Shown: piece by piece, positions 1 to 7,950 of the stretch | How the letters are laid out: every line of letters begins with the position of its first letter | How positions within the stretch are numbered: the stretch's first letter is position 1 | Source: Bacilli bacterium | GTDB lineage: Bacteria; Bacillota_I; Bacilli_A; ML615J-28; CAG-313 | Assembly: GCA_900752975.1 (NCBI GenBank) | Contig: CAADXH010000110.1 | Coordinates: forward strand, 1-18,919 | Reading direction: 5' to 3' | Length of the DNA: 18,919 nt | Translations under genes and position numbers: made by a program | The notes under the pieces: generated by a model | Told to the model about the DNA's origin: nothing | Seen by the model: the letters and a program-made list of their open reading frames with translations, nothing else | Database searches by the model: none

Positions 1-12
1 CCCAATTGAATT

Positions 13-77
13 CCTAGATAATTATAATAAAACCCATTAATCTAGGGCACAATTTTGTGCACGATGATTGACAAACC
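13..77. other. cluster of three inverted repeats downstream of the first YwaF-family gene
   Basis: Three consecutive small inverted repeats lie just past the stop of the first membrane-protein gene. TTGAC/GTCAA arms sit near 63-77, GCACAA/TTGTGC at 47-52 and 55-60, and CCTAGAT (13-19) pairs with ATCTAGG (40-46) with three more pairs inside after a one-base bulge. None is followed on the minus strand by a good run of T, so I do not call a terminator. They may form a structured 3' end or be chance in AT-rich DNA. The first 95 bases contain no gene that I can see. Confidence 0.3.
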
Positions 78-95
78 GTCAAGTGGATTTAAGTT

Positions 96-887
96 TTATT
101 TACTAGCTTCCACTACTTTTTGATTCTTAATTTTCTTTATTAAATAATATATACCATATACAAGTAGGCATGATAAATAGAAAATAACAATTACCACAAA
201 TGGATTAATTGCTTTAGGGATAAAGCCAAATACTGGATCCTTTAAGAAAAACCAGTTGTAATCATGATCAGTTGATGAATATAAAAGGTTTCCAAGGGTT
301 GCCCATAATGCAATTCCTACTATGCAACATGCTTCCTTATATACTTTTTTGATATCTAGTGTAGTTTCTTTTAATAATAGTGCTAAGCAACCATAAATAA
401 AAACTAGGCCATGATATACAAATAATTGAATCACCTCATATGAAAATGCAGATTGACTAGAGTTTAACGCTGTACCTGGAAATATCAACCACATTAATGG
501 AGCAATTATTGACAAAATAACAACTGGAGTTTTAATTGGTTTTGCGAAAGAACAGTATCTAGAAAAAATGATTAATGGACATAATACTGTACAAATATGG
601 AATGGAAACTTATCTAGTATTAATTCACCATTAACATCCATTGTTCCACCATTATAAAATGGTTGAATGAAGAAATCTCCAAGGTATGATACTAACACTA
701 AAATACTAATTATTTTTATTAATTTTTCTTTTTTGCTTTGTTCCTTTTTATTAAACAAAAAGGTCAATAGTACAATTGTTCCAATTATTAAAACTAAATA
801 TAGAATGTGATGCCATGAAAACATTGTCATTTTTGTCGCATCAGTTGCGGGATGTTCACCAAATATTTTTAAAAATAGTTTTCTCAT
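96..887 (-). CDS. YwaF/TIGR02206 family integral membrane protein (first of a tandem pair on the map)
   Basis: This 263-residue polytopic membrane protein has about six or seven hydrophobic segments and fits the bacterial TIGR02206 (YwaF) family, which is distantly related to eukaryotic TMEM164. The family's bacterial role is unknown. Visible hallmarks are an N-terminal SWHHILY stretch near residues 24-30, a DFFIQPFY segment near 71-78, a FPFHIC motif with Cys99 and a VYHG motif with His159. Human TMEM164 is reported to be a lipid acyltransferase using a Cys/His pair; by inference Cys99 and His159 could be equivalent. Its start codon overlaps the stop of the upstream paralogue by ATGA (884-887), so the two are translationally coupled and probably work together, perhaps as a heterodimer. 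Family assignment is fairly secure; function is inference. Confidence 0.75.
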   Translation of the reverse strand: MRKLFLKIFGEHPATDATKMTMFSWHHILYLVLIIGTIVLLTFLFNKKEQSKKEKLIKIISILVLVSYLGDFFIQPFYNGGTMDVNGELILDKFPFHICTVLCPLIIFSRYCSFAKPIKTPVVILSIIAPLMWLIFPGTALNSSQSAFSYEVIQLFVYHGLVFIYGCLALLLKETTLDIKKVYKEACCIVGIALWATLGNLLYSSTDHDYNWFFLKDPVFGFIPKAINPFVVIVIFYLSCLLVYGIYYLIKKIKNQKVVEASK

Positions 888-1642
888 TTTTCTTCTTTCC
901 TTTTCTCTTTATTTTTATTAAAATTATAGTACCATCTTTCGGTAGGATTTAAAAATATTACTTCATAAATATTTAAACATATAAAAAGAATAATTAATCC
1001 AACAAGACCAAGTGTTATGGAATTTACTCCAGGTTTATCAATCGGAAAATGTAATAAATACATCGCATTCACTTCTGGCAAGCCACAAGCTTTAAATAAA
1101 GTATTAATAATAGTTCCGATAATTATAAACAGTAATAAACCTAGCGTGGTACTAATTGTTACATTAAGAGCATTGATTCGTACATAGCCTTGTGTAAGAA
1201 TGAATAAAGTACCAAATATCATAGTAGTGTGTGATAATAAACCTTTTAGGGAACCATAATCATAAAAATTAGGGTTTGAAATAAATATTTCATTTGCGAA
1301 AAGACCAATTAAGCCACAGATAGTTCCTGCTATTGCTAAAAATTCTGTTAGACTACGATAAATAAATGTATCTTTGTTTTTAAGAAATGCGGTGATAAGT
1401 AAAAGCCACATGCAAATATTGCATGGGTATATTGGAAATAACATTGTATTTTCAACTACTACTTTATTACCACTAAGATAGTCTACCCATAATGAGCTAT
1501 AATGCAGTACTACTGTTATGACAGCTGTACACTTCAAGATGTTGTCTTTATTTTTTTCTATAGTTATTTTAGTTTTACATATACATAATAGAATTATGAT
1601 AATCACCATAACAGTACATGCAAAATATAATAATTCGTGCAT
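884..1642 (-). CDS. YwaF/TIGR02206-like integral membrane protein, divergent paralogue of its neighbour
   Basis: A 252-residue multi-pass protein, weakly similar to the next gene in size, topology and motifs: FPIYPCNIC near residues 69-77 lines up with FPFHIC of the neighbour, and SHTTMIF (His138) lines up with the neighbour's YHG histidine. This looks like an old tandem duplication. An in-frame ATG six codons upstream (1660) exists, but GGTGGG sits about 8 bases ahead of the ATG at 1640-1642, so I choose the shorter start. A possible extended -10 promoter lies at 1671-1699. The frame ends in TGA within the ATG of the next gene. Function is unknown; the shared Cys/His pair suggests enzymatic rather than purely structural membrane proteins (inference). 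Confidence 0.65.
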   Translation of the reverse strand: MHELLYFACTVMVIIIILLCICKTKITIEKNKDNILKCTAVITVVLHYSSLWVDYLSGNKVVVENTMLFPIYPCNICMWLLLITAFLKNKDTFIYRSLTEFLAIAGTICGLIGLFANEIFISNPNFYDYGSLKGLLSHTTMIFGTLFILTQGYVRINALNVTISTTLGLLLFIIIGTIINTLFKACGLPEVNAMYLLHFPIDKPGVNSITLGLVGLIILFICLNIYEVIFLNPTERWYYNFNKNKEKRKEEK

Positions 1643-1670
1643 ATTATCACCCACCAGCATTTATGCATAT

Positions 1671-1699
1671 AATTTATCATATTTTGACTTTTTTTGCAA
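1671..1699 (-). promoter_or_regulatory. putative sigma-A promoter of the YwaF-like pair
   Basis: On the minus strand TTGCAA (1694-1699) is separated by 17 bases from TAAATT (1671-1676), with a TGN extended -10 directly before the hexamer. The start codon follows about 29 bases downstream. The match is moderate (4 of 6 in each box), so this is a candidate only. Confidence 0.4.
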
Positions 1700-1715
1700 G
1701 AAAATGCCTTTTTAA

Positions 1716-1752
1716 ATAAAAAAAGTCAAATACCTAGGTTGATATTTGACTT
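1716..1752 (-). terminator. rho-independent terminator after the DUF2804 gene
   Basis: AAGTCAAATA (1723-1732) is a perfect 10-base inverted repeat of TATTTGACTT (1743-1752) around a 10-base loop, and on the minus strand it is followed at once by a T-rich run (complement of 1716-1722). It lies 8 bases past the stop of the DUF2804 gene and separates that unit from the membrane-protein pair. A third half-site copy (tttgac at 1683-1689) sits just beyond. Confidence 0.85.
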
Positions 1753-1759
1753 AATATAA

Positions 1760-2794
1760 TTACCATTTATTAAATACCTTTTCAGCAAAACCAATTTCAT
1801 TTTTAATTTCTACTTTGGTGCCATCATCAAGTATGAAGTAACCAGTAAAAAGTCCGAAAACTTGGTGTTGATTAGATCTAAGGATTAATACATTTGTATC
1901 AGCAGCTCTATCAATAATGGGTTTAAAATCCATTTCAAAGCGTCCATCACTTGATGTAAATGTCCAGTCACTTAGGAAGTCATCTTTACCTTTTGCATTT
2001 TTGGGAATATTAAAAACTACATCATCTAATTTGTGCATCACGCCATCATAGAATATAGCATTTTCACTAGCATGAGTTGTATCACCAAATCCATAACCAA
2101 TATTAAAGCCTACTTCATGGCCATCAACATTAGTACATAAAGCGCCCCAGTACCAAGTATTCTTATATGTCCATACACCACGCCCCCAGTCAAGAAGAGC
2201 TCTTGTATCTTGTTTGTCAAATTGAAACTCTCTATCACCAATCGTAAATATACCTTCCGCCACCATACCTATGATTTTTTGATTATAATAGAAGTGTTTA
2301 TCTTTTTCGAAAGGTGTGACAATCACAAGTGATTCATTTGGTTCTTCGGTTAGGGTAAGGTCACATGAAAATTTCATATCTTTATAAAATTTTGGCATTG
2401 TTACTTTTATGTTCCTAGTTTTTCCATCATTAAAGAATGCGATTGAAATTTTTTTATTTTTAACTTCGGCATCACCTTCTTTAGATGATTCTGGTAGGTT
2501 TGTTTTTCCTCCCGTAAAAAACTTAATTAGCGATGTGGTCTTTTCTTTTTTATTCTTAAAGTCAATTACCGAAACACTTGTTAATCCCATATAAGTGTTG
2601 TCATCGATAGTAAAACATAAAGCAATTTCTTTATTATATACTAAATAGTAATCCCATTCTTTGATTCTTGATTTTTTGGCTTTTATCATATCTTTTTTAT
2701 AATCAAGAATAAGGCTTTTAGCGAACCCTTTTTGTTTTAGATTACCATTTTCATCTAATAATAAGGTATTTTTAACTATTTCTTTATTTCTCAT
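1760..2794 (-). CDS. DUF2804 domain protein
   Basis: A 344-residue soluble protein resembling the DUF2804 family, uncharacterised proteins of about 330-360 residues rich in beta strands, with aromatic glycine-rich motifs. Seen here are LDWGRGVWTYKNTWYWG near residues 203-219 and IGYGFGDTTHASENA near 232-246, both typical of that family. There is no signal peptide or membrane segment. A longer frame opens at 2824 but with TTG; the ATG at 2792-2794 has AGGAG four bases ahead and lies 11 bases after the patatin gene's stop, so it is the better start. The gene is cotranscribed with the patatin-like lipase and followed by a strong terminator. A lipid-related role is suggested only by this pairing. 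Confidence 0.8.
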   Translation of the reverse strand: MRNKEIVKNTLLLDENGNLKQKGFAKSLILDYKKDMIKAKKSRIKEWDYYLVYNKEIALCFTIDDNTYMGLTSVSVIDFKNKKEKTTSLIKFFTGGKTNLPESSKEGDAEVKNKKISIAFFNDGKTRNIKVTMPKFYKDMKFSCDLTLTEEPNESLVIVTPFEKDKHFYYNQKIIGMVAEGIFTIGDREFQFDKQDTRALLDWGRGVWTYKNTWYWGALCTNVDGHEVGFNIGYGFGDTTHASENAIFYDGVMHKLDDVVFNIPKNAKGKDDFLSDWTFTSSDGRFEMDFKPIIDRAADTNVLILRSNQHQVFGLFTGYFILDDGTKVEIKNEIGFAEKVFNKW

Positions 2795-2804
2795 ATTGCT
2801 CCTA

Positions 2805-3578
2805 TTATTTATTTTCTCGTTCAAAATAACTTTCTATAAATCTTTTACCTGCTTCATAACCTGCTTTAAATAATTCTTGTTTAGTGTTATTATCAATATT
2901 AAAATTCATGCTATAAATTTTTTTAATTGGAATTCTTATAATGTAAGGTCTATACATATTTTCTTTGTGTTCTCCACCCGTAACTAAGTTAAATCCTATA
3001 ATTGGTTCTTTGGTTTGATAACCAAAAACTTCAAGTGGAAAGTTATTAGCAATACAGCCATCCATAATTAGGCTTTTACCAAGTTTGAAAGGTTTATAAA
3101 AGAGGGGATAAGTCGCACTCATAACAACGCTTTTTGATATAGGGAAACTATCAGGATTAATATCATACTTAACAAGATCATTTGGAAATGTTACTTGTTT
3201 CCTTTTAATTATATCGGTTGCGATAACCTTTAAATTATAGTCCCTGCCATTTTTGACATCCAGATATGTGCTAATTCCCTTTTTCTTATAAAGTCCTTCT
3301 AAATATTTTTCTAAAGGTGATGATGAATAAATACCAAAGTCTTTAATTATACGCATTGCTTTTCCTTTTTCCTTTAGGGTAGTAATATCTAAAGTTTGGA
3401 AAAATTCTATTAATTCATCCGCATTATAGCCTGCCACAACAAGACTTGCGATAATCGCACCTGCACTTGTGCCTGCAGCTTTCACACAAAAGAATCCTCT
3501 TTCTTCTAGGGCTTTAATCGCCCCAACATGAGCAATAGCTTTCACCCCACCACCTTGAAATATCCCTATATATTTCAT
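2805..3578 (-). CDS. patatin-like phospholipase (lipid acyl hydrolase)
   Basis: This 257-residue protein has the compact patatin fold signature: a glycine-rich oxyanion loop GGGVK at residues 9-13, the GTSAG nucleophile elbow with Ser38, and the DG motif with Asp173, which completes the Ser/Asp dyad. Members hydrolyse acyl esters of phospholipids or other lipids in the cytoplasm or at the inner membrane face. Its length suits the bacterial cytosolic RssA/YlbK-type branch. There is no signal peptide. GGTGATT precedes the ATG at 3576-3578. The DUF2804 gene follows after 10 bases, so the two form a unit. The gap of 50 bases from the racemase gene contains no terminator, so read-through from the upstream operon is possible. 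Substrate cannot be told. Confidence 0.88.
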   Translation of the reverse strand: MKYIGIFQGGGVKAIAHVGAIKALEERGFFCVKAAGTSAGAIIASLVVAGYNADELIEFFQTLDITTLKEKGKAMRIIKDFGIYSSSPLEKYLEGLYKKKGISTYLDVKNGRDYNLKVIATDIIKRKQVTFPNDLVKYDINPDSFPISKSVVMSATYPLFYKPFKLGKSLIMDGCIANNFPLEVFGYQTKEPIIGFNLVTGGEHKENMYRPYIIRIPIKKIYSMNFNIDNNTKQELFKAGYEAGKRFIESYFERENK

Positions 3579-3628
3579 ATAATCACCATTTATAGTTTAT
3601 GTATCTTTTAATAATGTATTCAACTACT

Positions 3629-4900
3629 TTATTTAAAGATAACACTAATTCCATCAGGAATAACAGTAATCTTTTTATTACCAACAATATTACGGGCTTT
3701 TTCTAGTGCCTCTTCAATATTATAAGCATGCATTATATGCATATTAGTAATAATGCTTGGATCACATTTATTAGATACAATTATTACATTTGCTTTACAT
3801 AGAATTCTTGCAAGTATTTGAGCTTCCCATTGGTCAAACTCAGTATCTTTTGGATCTACATCATTTAGTTTTTGGTAAGCTTCTTGAGCTGATGCACTTT
3901 CAGCAAGTAACTTGTAGAAGAAGTCTCCACCTGTGCCATCAGCACATGATGAACAAATTATAATTACACCACCAGGATTTACACAAGCTTCCCCTGCAGT
4001 CATTCCTTTAACAGTTTGATAAATGTTTTGATCAAGGGGATAACCACCATTTGTTGTAATAACAATATCTGAATAAACTGGTTCTACTTGAGCAATTTCT
4101 TTTACTAATTTACAACCATGAGCATGTGCTTCTTCAAGTCCTCCCGCAAAGGCTTTTATGATTTTCTTTTCGCCATTAATTACAACATTTAAAATGAAGG
4201 CAAGCCCTGCTGCTTTCGCTGCGAAAAGCATATCTTTATGGATTGGATTATCTTCAAGATTACCTGCTCTTGAATTTTTATTGGCGATAAATCTAGCATT
4301 ATGATTCCATAATACAGTTTTTTTAGAGGCAATACCTGGAAGTACTGATTTTCTACCACCTGAAAATCCTGCAAAGAAATGAGGTTCAATAAAGCCTTCA
4401 CTAATCAGTAAATCAGCACTATCAACTAGTTTATTAATCCATAATTCACCACCAGAAGGTAAAATACCTTTAAATGTCATGTTTTCATCTTCATAAGCAT
4501 TATGAACTATTATTTCTTCTTCTTTTACTATCTTTTCGCCATATTTGTTAACTAACTCTTCATGAGTAGTTGGACGGTGCATTCCTGTTGCGATAAGAAT
4601 GGAGATTTTTACATCTTGATTATATTTTCTAATTTCTTCTAATAATAAAGGCATTGTAATGTGACTTGGCACAGGTCTTGTGTGGTCACTAGAAATTATA
4701 ACGATGTGTTTTTTTTCTTTCGCAAGTTCTGCAAGAGGAAGTGAGCCAATTGGATGAAGTAAAGCATCTTTAACAAGTTCTACTTCACTCATTGCCGGTT
4801 TATAATCTTCAGTTTTGGAAACAAGTACACCTGCTACTAATTCATTAGGAATTGTACAATTAATATGTCCTTTATAATAAGGTAATTTAAATTCAGCCAT
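3629..4900 (-). CDS. larA: LarA-family nickel-pincer hydroxyacid racemase (lactate racemase-like)
   Basis: A 423-residue LarA homologue. Every functional residue known from Lactiplantibacillus plantarum LarA is present at the same number: Asp72, Arg75 (SDHTRPVP), His108, His174, Lys184 (covalent attachment of the nickel-pincer nucleotide), His200 (nickel ligand), Gln295, Lys298 and Trp358. The family racemises 2-hydroxyacids by hydride transfer on the pincer cofactor. Substrates include lactate, malate, 2-hydroxyglutarate and longer chains, so specificity is not fixed by these residues. The cofactor genes larB, larC and larE are not in this window and would have to lie elsewhere. AAGGAG precedes the ATG by a good spacing. 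The gene is last in an operon after a dehydrogenase and malic enzyme, which favours malate or lactate as substrate (inference). Confidence 0.9.
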   Translation of the reverse strand: MAEFKLPYYKGHINCTIPNELVAGVLVSKTEDYKPAMSEVELVKDALLHPIGSLPLAELAKEKKHIVIISSDHTRPVPSHITMPLLLEEIRKYNQDVKISILIATGMHRPTTHEELVNKYGEKIVKEEEIIVHNAYEDENMTFKGILPSGGELWINKLVDSADLLISEGFIEPHFFAGFSGGRKSVLPGIASKKTVLWNHNARFIANKNSRAGNLEDNPIHKDMLFAAKAAGLAFILNVVINGEKKIIKAFAGGLEEAHAHGCKLVKEIAQVEPVYSDIVITTNGGYPLDQNIYQTVKGMTAGEACVNPGGVIIICSSCADGTGGDFFYKLLAESASAQEAYQKLNDVDPKDTEFDQWEAQILARILCKANVIIVSNKCDPSIITNMHIMHAYNIEEALEKARNIVGNKKITVIPDGISVIFK

Positions 4901-4920
4901 TTTTTTCTCCTTTTATAACA

Positions 4921-4954
4921 AATGTGCAATCATTGATTGCACATTATTTTTTTA
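4921..4954. other. strong hairpin between malic enzyme and racemase genes
   Basis: AATGTGCAAT (4921-4930) and ATTGCACATT (4936-4945) form a perfect 10-base inverted repeat around CATTG, in the 51-base gap between the two genes. In the direction of transcription (minus) it is followed by only a short T-poor tract, so it should be at most a leaky terminator, attenuator or mRNA-processing and stabilising element. On the plus strand, by contrast, it is followed by a run of seven T (4948-4954) and would make a good terminator for antisense transcription. The ribosome binding site of the racemase gene lies outside the stem. Confidence 0.6.
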
Positions 4955-6133
4955 TATTCTAGCGATACCTTGAGCTCTCGCAACTTTACCAACTTCTTCA
5001 GCCACTACCTTACAAACACGTTTGTCAAATGGAGAAGGAATGATATATTCTTCATTTAATTCTTCTTCAGTAATTAATGAAGCAATTGCACGGCTTGCAG
5101 CAAGTTTCATTTCCTCAGTAATATCAGTAGCTCTTACATCAAGGGCACCTCTAAAGATACCAGGGAAAACAAGTACGTTGTTAATTTGGTTAGGGAAATC
5201 AGATCTTCCTGTTGCAACAACTTTTGCACCACCAGCTTTAGCTACATCTGGCATAATTTCTGGAGTTGGATTAGCCATTGCGAAAACGATAGGATCTTTA
5301 GCCATTGTTTGAACCATTTCAGCAGTAACTAGGTTAGGAGCTGACACACCAATGAAGATGTCTTTACCTTTAATGATTTCTTTTAAAGGACCTCTTTGAT
5401 GTTCTTTATTTGTAATTTCAGCCATAGCCTTTTGAGCAGGATTCATCCATTCTTCGCCTGGACACAATGCACCTTGTTTATCAACTAAAACAATGTCACC
5501 AATACCAAATTGAAGAATTAATTTGCAAATAGAAATACCAGCACTACCTGCACCATTGATTACAACTTTAGCATCTTTAAATTCTTTACCTACAACCTTT
5601 AATGCGTTGATTAAACCAGCACAAACAACGATAGCAGTACCATGTTGGTCATCATGGAAAACAGGAATGTCAAGTTCTTTCTTTAATCTTGCTTCAATTT
5701 CAAAACATCTAGGTGCTGAAATATCTTCTAGATTAATTCCACCAAAGCATGGAGCGATACGTTTTACTGTTTCAACTATTTCATCAACATCTTTAGTATC
5801 TAAGCAAATTGGAAATGCATCAATACCAGCAAATTCCTTAAATAGAATTGATTTACCTTCCATTACTGGCATACCAGCAAGTGGACCAATATCACCAAGA
5901 CCAAGTACAGCAGTACCATCACTTACAACCGCAACAAGATTTCCTTTTGCAGTATATTTATATACATCATCAGGATTTGCATGAATCTTACGACAAGGTT
6001 CTGCTACGCCTGGAGTGTATGCAAGTGATAAATCTTCGCGATTTTCAACTTTTACTTTTGAAATAACTTCAACTTTACCTGGACCTTTTTCATGAAGTTC
6101 TAGACTTCTTTCATATACTGTTTTTTCTGCCAT
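4952..6133 (-). CDS. malic enzyme (oxaloacetate-decarboxylating malate dehydrogenase)
   Basis: Converts L-malate to pyruvate and CO2 with reduction of NAD(P). The 393-residue length fits the short bacterial MaeB-like form without a phosphotransacetylase domain. Visible are Tyr39 in SLAYTPGVAEPC, Lys94 in MEGKSILFK, the metal-binding Glu136/Asp137 in INLEDISAP and Asp161 in FHDDQHGTA, the dinucleotide motif GAGSAG at 194-199, and NPTPEIMPD. Asp218 at the end of the second strand of the Rossmann fold (VLVDKQG) suggests NAD preference, which is inference. AGAGGT precedes the start. It sits 20 bases after the type-2 dehydrogenase gene and upstream of the racemase, so all three are probably one transcript. 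Confidence 0.93.
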   Translation of the reverse strand: MAEKTVYERSLELHEKGPGKVEVISKVKVENREDLSLAYTPGVAEPCRKIHANPDDVYKYTAKGNLVAVVSDGTAVLGLGDIGPLAGMPVMEGKSILFKEFAGIDAFPICLDTKDVDEIVETVKRIAPCFGGINLEDISAPRCFEIEARLKKELDIPVFHDDQHGTAIVVCAGLINALKVVGKEFKDAKVVINGAGSAGISICKLILQFGIGDIVLVDKQGALCPGEEWMNPAQKAMAEITNKEHQRGPLKEIIKGKDIFIGVSAPNLVTAEMVQTMAKDPIVFAMANPTPEIMPDVAKAGGAKVVATGRSDFPNQINNVLVFPGIFRGALDVRATDITEEMKLAASRAIASLITEEELNEEYIIPSPFDKRVCKVVAEEVGKVARAQGIARI

Positions 6134-6153
6134 ATTATATACCTCTACTTATA

Positions 6154-7275
6154 TTAATAACTACTCTTAAAATTATTGTCTTTTACTTCAAAATCTCCAA
6201 AGTATGCTTTAACATCCATACCTAAGTATTTTGCTATATCAATCATTTCTTTAACTGTGTTTTCATTTACTGGAATACCATTCTTTTCAACACGTTTGAT
6301 AGCTTCCATTTCTTTTTCACCATGAGTGTAAATGCGTTCAGCACCATTTGCTTTAGGGCTTTCACGAAGTTCAGTTAAATATTGGCTAAAATGTTTTTTG
6401 ATAGCTTCTGGATCGCCAAAGAATGCAGGATTAATTGCCATAAATCCATGACAAATACCAGAGAAACCATTTTGCATTGTATGAGCTGAGGTTACACCTT
6501 GTGATAAAATTGATGAGAATAATTCACAAAGCATACCATAACCATAACCTTTATGTCCACCTAGCAATTCAGTATCTCCACCAAGAGGAACAATACCGCC
6601 GCCTTCATGAGCTTTAATATTGCCTAAAACTTCACTTGCACTATTTGATGATTCACCCGCTTTATTAACTGCCCAACCAGTAGGAATAGGTTTATTCATC
6701 TTATTGTACATTTCAAGTTTACCACGAGTTACAACTGTAGTTGATGCATCAAAGAAGAATGGATAAGGGTCAGCAGGAGCACTACATGCGATAGGGTTAG
6801 AACCAAGCATTGCCTTCTTACCAAATGTAGGAACCATGATTGCTTCTGAATTTGTACAAGAAAAACCAATTAAACCTTGATCCATTGCCATTCTTGCATA
6901 ATATCCAGCAATACCATAGTGATTAGAGTTACGTACAGTAACAATACCAACACCTGATTTTTTAGCTTTTTCAATTGCAAGTTCCATTGCATAATGTCCT
7001 AGTAATTGTCCCATACCAGAGTGACCTTCAATTACTGCACTAACTGGAGTTTCAAATACAACTTCTGGTTTTGCATGAACAGAAATTAGTCCACTTTCAA
7101 TTCCTTTGTGATATCTTACTAATCTTTGCATACCATGAGATTCAATCCCAAAGTCATCAGACATTAGTAGTACATCTGAAATAATTCTACTTTCATCTTT
7201 TGTAAAGCCAAATTTTTGGAAAGCTTCCATACAAAATTTGTCTAGTAATTCACGAGAAAAATTAATATAAGCCAT
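6154..7275 (-). CDS. Ldh2-family malate/lactate dehydrogenase (MDH2/LDH2 oxidoreductase)
   Basis: A 373-residue member of the malate/L-lactate dehydrogenase (Ldh_2) superfamily, which uses NAD(P) to interconvert 2-hydroxyacids and 2-oxoacids and is unrelated to classical Rossmann-type LDH. Hallmarks seen: GIESHGMQR (His47), NSNHYGIAGYYA with the catalytic His119, and GSNPIACSAPA near 158-168. Family substrates include malate, lactate, sulfolactate, ureidoglycolate and 2,3-diketogulonate, so the exact one is open. The malic enzyme directly downstream favours malate. A GTG start nine codons upstream (7302) is possible, but AAAGGTG ahead of the ATG at 7273-7275 decides for the shorter form. A sigma-A-type promoter lies just upstream (7307-7335), between this gene and the TetR gene. 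Confidence 0.88.
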   Translation of the reverse strand: MAYINFSRELLDKFCMEAFQKFGFTKDESRIISDVLLMSDDFGIESHGMQRLVRYHKGIESGLISVHAKPEVVFETPVSAVIEGHSGMGQLLGHYAMELAIEKAKKSGVGIVTVRNSNHYGIAGYYARMAMDQGLIGFSCTNSEAIMVPTFGKKAMLGSNPIACSAPADPYPFFFDASTTVVTRGKLEMYNKMNKPIPTGWAVNKAGESSNSASEVLGNIKAHEGGGIVPLGGDTELLGGHKGYGYGMLCELFSSILSQGVTSAHTMQNGFSGICHGFMAINPAFFGDPEAIKKHFSQYLTELRESPKANGAERIYTHGEKEMEAIKRVEKNGIPVNENTVKEMIDIAKYLGMDVKAYFGDFEVKDNNFKSSY

Positions 7276-7306
7276 ATAATTCACACCTTTCTTTTTATAC
7301 ACTATT

Positions 7307-7335
7307 ATTATAGCACAATTCCCTCAAAATAGCAA
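7307..7335 (-). promoter_or_regulatory. putative sigma-A promoter of the dehydrogenase/malic enzyme/racemase operon
   Basis: On the minus strand TTGCTA (7330-7335), a 17-base spacer, and a perfect TATAAT (7307-7312), about 31 bases before the start codon. It lies 16 bases past the TetR stop codon, so the enzyme genes can be transcribed apart from the regulator. No clear operator palindrome overlaps it. Confidence 0.6.
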
Positions 7336-7351
7336 TTTAAATATATTTTGT

Positions 7352-7918
7352 TTATTTTAAAAATTGATTGTTTTTAATTAATGTCTCAACTTCTTTTAAC
7401 ATTTCTTCTTTATTAACAGTTGTTTTATTCAAAAACCACCATTTAGCAAGTTGAAGGAATCCTCCTGTAATAATTTGAGCAAGCATTGTTTGATTGTATT
7501 TATCAATATTATCTTCCTTTAATTGCGTCTCAACGTCCTTAGCAATTTCATCAACTAAAATATCTGCCATTAGTGAAAACATATTGCTTTGAAAAATAGA
7601 ATAAACTATTTGTTCATTTTGTTCTAAAAGTTCAATCGCATATTTACATAAATTAATATAGAATGTTTCCGTACTATCTGATTTATATAATTCTTTGGTA
7701 TTTTCTTTTACCTTTTTTTGAATTGTTTTAACCGTAAATACAAAAAAATCAAATTTATCATTAAAATGTTGATAGAATGTTGCTCTTCTAATTCCTGCTT
7801 CCTTGCATAAATCATTAATTGTAATTTCTTCATACTTTTTTTCTTCTAACATTTTTAAGAAAGCAGTAACTAACATGTTATAAGTTTTTTGAACACGTAT
7901 ATCGATATTTTCTTTCAT
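7352..7918 (-). CDS. TetR/AcrR-family transcriptional regulator
   Basis: A 188-residue protein with an N-terminal TetR helix-turn-helix at about residues 33-60 (ITINDLCKEAGIRRATFYQHFNDK is split here across the two HTH helices and the YxHF turn), followed by an all-helical ligand domain with a WWF patch near the C-terminus. Family members usually repress their own gene and neighbours until a small molecule binds. GTG at 7925-7927 would be an alternative start, but it is part of the AGGTGG ribosome binding site of the ATG at 7916-7918. Same strand and immediately upstream of the hydroxyacid operon, so it probably controls it (inference). The ligand is unknown. Confidence 0.88.
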   Translation of the reverse strand: MKENIDIRVQKTYNMLVTAFLKMLEEKKYEEITINDLCKEAGIRRATFYQHFNDKFDFFVFTVKTIQKKVKENTKELYKSDSTETFYINLCKYAIELLEQNEQIVYSIFQSNMFSLMADILVDEIAKDVETQLKEDNIDKYNQTMLAQIITGGFLQLAKWWFLNKTTVNKEEMLKEVETLIKNNQFLK

Positions 7919-7950
7919 TTTAACCACCTAGATAATTATGTTATAACAAA

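Noticed and set aside
2795..2824. Ten-codon N-terminal extension of the DUF2804 protein
   Set aside because: It begins with TTG inside the end of the patatin gene, while the ATG at 2794 has AGGAG.
3579..3628. Promoter for the patatin-DUF2804 unit
   Set aside because: TTGAAT and TATAAA occur on the minus strand, but 23 bases apart, too far for a sigma-A promoter.
4189..4401. 70-codon minus-strand reading frame
   Set aside because: Out-of-frame inside larA, where every active-site residue is intact in the main frame.
5523..5984. 153-codon plus-strand reading frame
   Set aside because: It lies opposite the malic enzyme gene, has no ribosome binding site and reads like the antisense of a conserved enzyme.
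7340..7382. Terminator after the TetR gene
   Set aside because: TTAAAAA/TTTTTAA arms overlap the stop codon but are pure A/T with a weak stem, so chance cannot be excluded.
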